Origin: Baffinella frigidus
Lineage: Eukaryota; Cryptophyceae; Cryptomonadales; Baffinellaceae
Reading direction: 5' to 3'
Length of the DNA: 10,241 nucleotides
Assembly (NCBI GenBank): GCA_026770585.1
Contig: MU646502.1
Coordinates: forward strand, 424,181-434,421
A program made the position numbers and the translations under genes. The notes beneath the pieces are model-generated. The model did no database searches. It had not been told where the DNA came from and worked only from the letters and a program-made list of their open reading frames with translations. This document shows, piece by piece, positions 1 to 9,100 of the stretch. Positions within the stretch are counted from its first letter, which is position 1. Each line of letters opens with the position of its first letter.

Positions 1-98
1 TAGGGCGGCAGTTGGCAGGATAGGGCGGCAGTTGGCAGGATAGGGCGGCGGTTGGGGCAGGATAGGGCGGCAGTTGGGGCAGGATAGGGCGGCAGTTG
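1..98. repeat. 20-22 bp minisatellite
   Basis: Five tandem units of tagggcggcagttggcagga, the third and fourth two bases longer (ggggc), the last truncated. The unit contains gcggcag-ttg, the same bases as the proposed acceptor and start of exon 1 (ggcag|ttg), so the array may be an amplified copy of that junction. Confidence 0.95.
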
Positions 99-159
99 CA
101 CATTCGATCTACACATTGTGCCGGGGAGAGACGTCCCGCCACGACACCGCTACGTGCAG
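96..159 (+). CDS. Exon 1 (partial gene, tentative)
   Basis: Open from an AG at 94-95 to CAG|gtgctg at 159/160. It reads CTFDLHIVPGRDVPP then RHRYVQ and ends in phase 0, which matches exon 2. The acceptor is weak because the sequence before it is a G-rich minisatellite rather than a pyrimidine tract, so the true 5' boundary may differ. A degraded copy at 264-368, interrupted by a 77-bp insertion, supports its being an exon, because other exons here leave the same kind of copy. Confidence 0.5.
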
Positions 160-3100
160 GTGCTGCCCTAGCCCCTAAATCAGAAAGCCCATGACCTGGA
201 CTCTAGACCTTACACCATACACCATAATCCCTGTACCATAAGGGGGGGGGCGTACTGCGACTTCCGCCACGACACTAACAGGGTAACGGACCAAAAATAA
301 AAAGGAAATCCCGTAGGCCTAACTACCCCATTTTTGGTCCGTTAGCCTATGAACACCGCTACGTGCCGGTGCGCGCTACCCCAAACCCTAAACCATGAAC
401 CCTAACCCCGTCTACTGCAATTGACTCTGAACCCTGCACCCTAACCCCTAAACCCTATGGCCTAGACCCTAAACCTTACGCCAGAATCCCTGAACCCCAA
501 ACTCTGAACCCCAAATTCTGATCCCCAAATCCAGAAACCTAAACCCTAAACCCCAACCCCAACCCCAACCCCATCCCAGGTGCACGCATGGCACGCTGGA
601 CGACTGCCGCCCGGTCCAGCAAGAGGACCCGGTAACTCTCAACCCTATTCGGTATATGATCCTAATAAACACACCATGTAAACCCAAACCCCTAAACCCT
701 GAACCCTGAACCCTAAACCATTCACCCTGAACCCTGAACCCTGAACCCTGAACCCTGAGCCCTGAGCCCTGAGCCCTCAACCCTCAACCCTCAACCCTAA
801 AACCTAAACTCCAAGCCCTAACCTTCCAACCCCAAACCATTCACCCTAAACCCTAAACCTTGAACGCATCCCCCCAAACCCTAAAACCTAAACTCTAAGC
901 CCTAACCTCCAAACCCCAAACCATTCACACCAAACCCTCAACCCTAACCCCCTGAACCGTGAACCCTAAACTCGAAGCCCTAACCCCTAAACCCCGGACC
1001 ATTCACCCTAAACCCTGAACCCTGATCCGTGAACACTAAACTCTACGCCCTGCACCCTAAACCCTACACCCTGGATTCGGGCGTGGCTGGGGGCGCGAGA
1101 GACGTGGATCCAAGACACGTCTCTGTTCCGCTCTGTTCGCGCCAAAATTGACGGATTTGTAACTACGACCCCAGCGTGTCAACTAACCAATAGACCCCTA
1201 AACACTCAAACCGTTGAGGTCCTTTAGGCTTGATTCGAGCCCACCATACGTATCTTGAAGGTATCCTGAACCCTGAATTCAGGCGTGGCTGGGGGCGCGA
1301 GAGACGTGGATCCAAGACACGTCTATCTTCCGCTCATCGAGCTATGAGACGTCCTGAACACTAAACGCCAAGCCCTACACCCTAAACCCTAAGCCCTACG
1401 CCCTCAACCCTGAACCCGGCACCTGCAGGCATGGCTGGGGGCGCGCGAGACGTGGATCCAAGACACGCCTCTCTTTCGCTCGTCGAGTTACGAAACGGGC
1501 GTCGACCTCGACAAAGTGATGCAGCAGGTGAGCCCGAACCCCGAAACCCGAAGCCCAAACTCCTAAACCCCACACCCTGCCATTCAATCTAAACCCTAAA
1601 CCCTAAACCCTAAACCCTAAACCCTAAACCTGAAACCCAAAACCCTAAACTCTACACCCCAACCCTGAATCCTAAACCCTAAAACCCTCTCCCCTAAAAC
1701 CCTAACCCCCACACCACTCTGAAACCCTAACCCCTACATCCCAAACCCCAATCCTCAAACCCCAACCGCAGGCGAGCGATGCGCTGTGGCACTCGGGCAA
1801 CGGTTCAGGGTTCGCATCGGAGCACGGTAACCCCTCAACTCTAAACCCTCAACCCCAAACCCCAAACCCCAAACCTCCAACCCTAAACCCTAAACCCCAA
1901 ACCCCAAACCCCAAACCCTAAACCCTACACCCTACACCCTACACCCTACACCCTACACCCTTAACCATAAACCACAAACCACAAACCCCAAACCCTAAAC
2001 CCCAAACCCCAAACCCTCAACCCCAACCCAGGCTGCCCGCACCTCCCCATCTGCCCGGAGGAGTGGCCCTACGATAAGGACCAGTGGCTCGCCTTCGACC
2101 TCGGTGCACCCCAGGACCAGACACGGATTGCCCGAAACCCGAAAAATTACGGATTGCCCGAAACCCAAAAAAAAACGAAACCCGAAAAATTGTCCTGAAG
2201 TTGGCATGCTGTGCGTGTGCGGTGTAAATTCGTCAACCTTTTGGTGGGCCCACATAGTCTTGAGGCAGAGTGGCCGTACGATAAGGACCAGTGGCTCGCC
2301 TTCGGTCTCGGTGCAATCCAGGACCACACCAGGACTGCCTGGCTCTGCCTCACTCTAGTTGACTGTTCTCAAGTTGACACGCTGGGTTCGCGGTGCCAGT
2401 TTGGTTGGTGCCCAAATAGTCTTCAGACAGACTGGCCATACGATAAGGAACAGTGGCTCGCGTTCGATCTCGGAGCAACCCTGAACCCTCAACCACGAAC
2501 CCCACACCCCTGCATGACGGCCGGATTGGTACCAAAGCACCCGTTCGATCTCGGTGCAGCCCTCTCTCTCCTTCCCTTCCTCCTTTCCTCCCGTGGTGCA
2601 ACCCCCCCCCCTACAACCGCCGCCCTATCCTGCAGGCCTAACCCCAACCCCCTCCCGCGTGTTGCCAGGCACGCACTTCTCGCTCTCGCAGTTCCGGATC
2701 CGGTATCCGCCGTACGCGCTGATGCCGGCGTACTCGCACTACGGGCTCGCGCGCACCAACATCCGCGAGGACTACTGGCTCCAGGTTCGTAGGGATCCGG
2801 GTTTTGTATTTTCGGATTTCGGTTACCGTTTTCGGGTACTTTCCGTTTTTGGCTCGCGCGTACCAACATCCGCGAGGACTACTGGCTCCAGGTTCACCCT
2901 AAACCCTGGACCCTAAACCCTAAACATCCGGGAAGACTGCTGGTTTCAGGTGCGTACTTCCCATTTTCGGGTTCCCTCTCAATCATTTCTAGAACCATAA
3001 CCCCTACACCAACCCCTAAACCCTAACCTCCAACCCCTAACCCCTCTCCAGGGGCACCCGCGCGACTTCGCGGTGCAGTTTTCGCTGCGGTCAGCCCTCA

Positions 3101-6100
3101 ACCCTCAACCCTCAACCCTAAACTGTTACCCTAAACCCTAAACCCTAAGCCCTGAGCCCTAAACCCCAAACCCCAAACCCCAAACCCCAAACCCCAAACC
3201 CCAAACCCCAAACCCCAAACCCTAAACCCTTAACCAGATCGCTCGAGGGGCCCTGGGTGACGCTGCTCGACGGCACCGCGGAGAAGCAGGCTGTAGACTG
3301 GCAGGTTGCGAGCCCCCCTTCAAACAGTTTTACGACTGTTTGTAAAGCAATACTGATTGTAAAGTGACTGCGAGAATTTGAAACCCTAACCTCTCTGTAA
3401 AGTAACTGCGAGAATTTGAAACCCTAACCTCCCTACACGCTAAACCCTAAGCTGAAACCCCAAACCCTACGCCAGACGTTCGGGTTCGAGCCGCAGACTG
3501 CGCGCTACTGGCGGTTGTTTGTCAAGAACAACTACGGCTTCGGATACACTGCGCTGCAGGTCAACCCTAACCCCCTCAACCCTAAACCCTAAACCCCACA
3601 CTGAACCCCACACCCTACACCCTACACCCTACACCCTACACCCTACACTCTACACCCTACACCCTACACCCTACACCAGAAACCGTAACCCCTAAATCCT
3701 GAACCCCATACTGACCCCTACATCCTTCAACCCTACACCCTAAACCCAAAACCCTAACCACAAAATCCCAACTCCTAAACCCTAACCCCTAAACCATAAA
3801 CCCTAAAACCTAAACCCTAAACCCTAAACCCTAAACCACAAACCCTAAACCCTAAATGATTTTATTTTCGACCCTAAACCCTAAACCTTAAACCATAACC
3901 CCTGACGCAGGCAATCGAGTTCTTCGGGTTCCAGTCGCGCTTCGCGCACCACTCCAACCGCTGCTACAACTCCATCCTCTGCTCCACAGGTCAGAGCCGC
4001 TGCCGAGCGAGGACGTGACACACTTTTAAAGGATTTTTAAAATTTTCACCTGAATCCTAAGGAAAATGGACCTTTAAAATGGAAAAGCTGGGACCGGGGT
4101 TTGCGTTGAGGGGTGAGGGGTGAGGGTTCCAGTCGCGCTTCGCGTACTACTCGAACCGCTGCTGCAACTCCATCCTCTGCTCCACAGGCTCCAAATCCCA
4201 AACCCCAAACCCTCAACCCCAAACCCTCAACGCAAACCCCTCAACCCCACATTCTAAACCCCAACCACCCCAACCCTAAACCCTAAACCCGAACCCCTAA
4301 ACCTTGAACGCAAACCCCTAAACCCCACACCCCAAACCCTAACCCTCAACTCTAGCCCCTGAACCTCTGCTGCATCCTCTGCTCGACAGGGGAGGCCGAG
4401 CGTGCCTCGCTCGCTACGAACGGCGCGGCTTCCATCCGCGCGGGGGTAAACCCTCCACCCTTACCCCTAAACCCTAAACCTTGCACGCTACACCCTACAA
4501 CCTCCACCCTAACGGTCCTCACTCTCGTTGATTCGGAACCTCGGCCGTAAACCCTCCACCCCTTATGCCGCAGTTCCTAATTGCCCATCGCTTCCCTGAA
4601 CCATAATCCCTAAACCCTAAACCCGAAACCCAAAACTCCGAACGGCGCGGCAGCGATCCGTGCGGGGGTAAAACCTCCACCCCTAAACCCTAAACCCTAA
4701 ACCCTAAACCCTAAACCCTAAACCCTAAACCCTAAACCCTAAACCCTCAACCCTGAACCCTGAACCCTGAACAACCCTGAACCCTGAACCCTACACCCTA
4801 AACCCTAACAGTCCTCACTCGTTGATGGGTAACCTCGGCCGTAAACCCTACACCCTCTCGACGGAGTCCCCCATCGCGAACGCCTAGACTAATTGCTCAG
4901 AAACCCGACACCCCGAAACGCTCCTCTCGAAACCCTGCACCCTAGACCAGGGGCTGAAGCTCTCCGCACTCCTCCACCCTAACAGTCATGAACCTCGTTC
5001 ATTCATAACCTCGGCCGTGCCGCCCAGCAGCAACATTGAATCCTGAACCATGCACCCTGCACCATGAACCCCGATCCTCAATCACTAACCTCTAAACCCT
5101 GCACCCTACACCAGGGCCTGAACCATAATCCCTACACCCGCAGCCCGAAGCCCGAAACTCCGAACCCCAAACCCCGACACATTAACCTCGAAACCCTGCA
5201 CCATGAAACAGGGGCTGAAGCTCACTGCGGGGCGGCATGCGTTCTTCGTACACTCCAACCTTGGCCTTCAGGTTGCAACTCCCGGGACCCCAGACCCTAC
5301 CTCGTGAACCTTAAGCCCTTATCTCTGAACCCTGAATCCTAAACCCTAGTCCCCATGCGTTCTTCGTGCACTCCAATCTCGGACTACAGGTGACCACTCC
5401 CCGAAACCCACACCCTAAACCCTAAGCTCCATTTGAACCAGGTAAACCCTAAACCCCAAACCCTCAACCCTACGATCCAAACCCTACTCCCCGAACCCGA
5501 AACCCTAAACCCTAATCGCGAAACCCCCAACCCGAAACCCGAAACCCGAAACCCGAAACCCAAACTCTGAATCACATATCCTAAACCCTGAACAGGTTGC
5601 AGCAAGTGACGCGCGGCGCGGCGAGGTTCACAAGTCAGACGGTACACACCCCTAACCTCAACCCCTGAACCCTAAACCCTAAGCCCTAAACTCTAAACCC
5701 TGAAGCCTAAACCCTAAACCCCAAACCCTAAACCCTAAACCCTCTAAACCCTAAACCCTCTAAACCCTAACCTTCATCACCCATGAACTCTAATCCCTAA
5801 CCGTCAGCCGTAAGCCCCAAACCCTAAACCTAACCTCAACCCTTAAACCCCAAACCCTAAACCCTAAACCCTACACCCTACACCCCAAACCCTAAACCCT
5901 GAACTCTAAACCCCACACCCCCCACACCCCAACCCTCGACCCCCAACCCCTAATCCGCAAACAACAAACAACCCCAACGCAGGGCGGGGCGCGCTAGCGT
6001 TCGGCACGGCGATCCTAAATCCGATCCTAAACCCGATCCTAAACCCCAAATTCTCAAGGCGGTTCTTAGGTGCCTTTAGGATCTAATCGCGGCGAGTATT

Positions 6101-9100
6101 TTAACAAAATACGATTTCGGGGATCTCCGATCCGATTTGCAACGAAATTTACTACACGGGCGTGACCCTTTTAAAAAGTACAGACATATCGTGTGGTAAT
6201 TTTCGCTGAAAATACTTTTAAAATCGTATTTTGTCAAAATACTCGTCCGGATGAGATCGCCGTGAGCATTCGCACGGCGATCCTAAATCCGATCCTAAAC
6301 CCCAAATTCTGAACCCTTAACGTTGCTATCAACACCAACGTTGGTATCAACACCAACCCCCAAACCCTAAACCCTCAACAATCCTAAACCACCCTAAACA
6401 ACCCTAATCAACCCTAAACAACCCTCAACAACCCTGAACAACCCTAAACAACCCTAAACAACCCTAAATCCTAACGCAGGGCGGGGCGCGCTAGCGTTCG
6501 GCACGGCGATCCTAAGCCCCAAATTATGAACCCTAACCGTTAGCTATCAACCCCAAACCCTAAATCCTAAACCCCAAACCCTAAATTCTAAACCCTAAAC
6601 AACCCAAAACAACCCTAAACAACCCAAAACAACCCTAAACAACCCAAAACATCCCTGAACAACCCTAAACCCTCGAACAACCCTAAACAACCCTAAGTAC
6701 CCCTAAATCCTAACACCCCTAACCAGGGCGTGTCGCGATGGCCTTCGACACGGCGATCCTAACCCCCGAACCCTGAACGCTGGCCACAACCCTCAAACCC
6801 TTAACCCCAACCCCTAAATCCTAAGCAAATTCCACGCAGGGCGGGTTGCGCTCGCGTACGGCACGGCGGTCGAGGCAATGTCACCCCTCTTTGCGTTCGA
6901 GGCCCTTGCCGCCATCCCGGGCAAAACCGCGCCGGTACCCCTACACCCCTCAACCCGCATCCTGAATCCTGAAACCCGAATCCCGAAACCCGAAACCCGA
7001 AACCCGAAATCTCCTAAACCCGAAACCCGAAATCTCCTTAACCCGAAACCCGAAATCTCCTTAACCCGAAGAGGCAATGTCACACCTCTTCGCCTTTGAG
7101 GCCCTGTCCGCCGTGCCCGGGAAAACCGTGCCGGTACCCCTGAACCCTACACCCTACAACCCAAACCCTCCCTCAAACCTAGACTGCGCCGGTGCCTCAT
7201 CCCGAAACCCTATACCCGACATCCAAAACCTGAAACCCGAAACCCGGAACCCGAAATCTCCTGAACCCGAAGAGGCAATGTCACCCCTCTTCGCGTTCGA
7301 GGCCCTCTCTGCCATCCCGGGCAAAACAGGTACGCTCCCTGCAACCTGGCCCCTACACCCTACACCCGACACCCGACACCCGACACCCGACACCCGACAC
7401 CCTACACCTGACACCCTACACCCTACACCTGACACCCTAACACCCTACACCCGACACCCGACACCCGACACCCGAAACCTGACAACCTACACCTGACACC
7501 CGAAACCAGAAACCCGAAACCTGACACCCTTTGAACCCCTTAACCCTGCATCCTGCACCCCTAACCATAAACCCTGAACTCTACACTGCCAACCCCTAAC
7601 TCATACATCATGAACCCCACACCCTAATCCCCAACCCTCAACCCTACATCCAGGTGGAGGTGGCTCCGCAGGCGCTGACCCTCGCGCACCTCGCCTCGCC
7701 CCACGGCTTCTAAATCCTACACCCTGTACCCTAAACTTCACACCCCGAACCCCTAATCCTGGACGCGAAAATCACTAAATCGCAAACCCCCAAACCAGGT
7801 CGAGGTGGCGCCCCAAGCGTTGACTCCCACGCACCTCGAAACCCTAAACTGCAAAACCCGAAACGGAGGTTGAGGTTTCCCCGGAGGCGCTCCCCACACC
7901 CCAATCCCTAAGCCTCAACCCTACATCCAGGTGGAGGCGGCTCCACAGGCGCTGACTCTCGCGCACCTCGCCTCTCCCCACGGCTTCTAAATCCTACACC
8001 TTGCACCCTAATCCCTATACCCTAATCCCCAAACCCCCAACCCCACACCCTTATCCCGCAACCCTAAACTTCAAACCCCCAAACCCCGAATCCTGGACGC
8101 GAGGCCCTCAAGTGTGAAACCCGAAACGCAGGTGGAGGTTTCTCCGCAGGCGCTGACCCTCGCGCACCTCGGCTCTGCGCACGGCTTCGTCCTCGTGGCG
8201 CGGTTTATCACAGGCCCGCCTGGCGACATCAGGTCATCATCGACCCATACCCCCTAAACCCGTACCCCCTTAACCCTCATCCCTATACACCCTGTACACC
8301 CTCTTGAAAATCTCTCGCTGCCGGGCAACATCAGGTGATTCCCTGTAACAATACCTTTAAACCCTCCACACCCTATGACATCAGGTCATCATCGACCCAT
8401 ACCCCCTAAACCCGTACCCCGTTAACCCTCATTCCGCAGGTGATCCTCCGTAACGATTTCCGTGACCCGTACACCCTGATCCATGATCACTAAACCATCT
8501 ACGCCCTCTACACTCACTGAACCCACTAGCTACATCAGGTCCGCATCGACCAATAACCCCCAAACCCGTACCCCCTAAACCCTGCTCCCTATCCCTCTAC
8601 TCCCTCTCGAAAACCTCTAAGCCCTTGAACCCCAACCCTAACATTCTAGCCCCGAATCCGTAAACCCCAAACCCCACACCCCAAACCCCAAACCCCAAAC
8701 CCTAATCCTGCCCCCCACACCCTCCACCAGCGGCACGGTGCTCACGCTGGGGGACCCTTGCTCGGGCGGACTCTCTCTCTGGGTGCTTGAGGACGGGGGG
8801 GTGCGGCTGCGGCAGGGTTGTGATGGGGGCGAGGGGGGTGTGGTGGAGAGTGGAGACCTCGCTATGGTGAGCGTCCCCATCCGATTGAAGGGTATCAGGG
8901 TGGGGTGAGGGATCACAGGGTCTAGAGGGTTCAGGGCTTAGAGGGTTAAGAGAGTTCTGGGTTTAAAGGGTTTAGAGGGTTGAGGGATTATGGTTTACTC
9001 TCCCTCTCGGTGTTGGAGGACGGGGGGGTGCGGCTCAGGCAGGGGTGCGAAGGGGGCGAGGGGGGTGTGGTGGAGAGTGGAGACCTCGCTATGGTGAGCG

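Larger units (their letters stand above)
160..1428 (+). repeat. Intron 1: degenerate heptamers and exon echoes
   Basis: Mostly CCCTAAA-type heptamers with local blocks of CCCTGAA (about 725-760), CCCTGAG and CCCTCAA (to about 797). It also holds the exon 1 copy with its 77-bp insertion, a run of nine G (242-250) and two exon 2 copies. A stretch at about 1134-1260 is not heptamer repeat and shows nothing recognisable. Confidence 0.85.
5642..6839 (+). repeat. Intron 12: heptamers, 10-mer arrays, three exon 13 echoes
   Basis: Copies of the exon 13 5' end, each with its own cag acceptor, at 5983-6013, 6480-6511 and 6727-6758, each ending in gatcctaa, plus a shorter piece near 6265-6283. Two arrays based on the 10-mer aaccctaaac lie at about 6366-6467 and 6588-6695. 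A 179-bp foldback element sits at 6080-6258. Confidence 0.85.
6935..8131 (+). repeat. Intron 13: exon 13 and exon 14 echoes
   Basis: Contains 21-22 bp tandem units (aaatctccttaacccgaa, about 7003-7070), two exon 13 3' copies, a CCCGACA array (about 7363-7398) with CCCTACA interspersed, then four exon 14 copies. The block 7640-7735 recurs at about 7917-8000, a larger tandem duplication of period 277 bp. Confidence 0.85.

Noticed and set aside
469-780. Open frame on the - strand (103 codons)
   Set aside because: It is a translation of heptamer repeats (GFRVQGSG-type low complexity). A 7-base period cycles through all frames and stays open wherever no TAA/TGA variant occurs.
2211-2792. Long + strand open frame (193 codons)
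   Set aside because: Reads through exon 4 echoes and intron in mixed frames. Only fragments such as AEWPYDKDQWLAFGLG match the gene, and the end is out of frame with exon 5.
2489-2869. Open frame on the - strand (126 codons)
   Set aside because: Antisense shadow of exon 5 and its flanks. Arg/Ala-rich, with no recognisable domain, while the + strand gives the discoidin sequence.
4681-4743. True chromosome end or telomere
   Set aside because: Nine clean CCCTAAA units only, inside an intron, with exons in frame on both sides. Not a terminal array.
7077-7496. + strand open frame (139 codons)
   Set aside because: Two exon 13 echoes joined by translated CCCGAAA/CCCGACA repeats (TPDTRHPTPDTRH). 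The repeat part is not plausible protein and lies in the intron.
8441-8470. Possible extra exon reading VILRNDFRD between exons 14 and 15
   Set aside because: Joining it to exon 14 (phase 2) gives an immediate TGA, and skipping it restores a good LamG-like sequence. It resembles the repeated segment at 8335, so it is treated as intronic.
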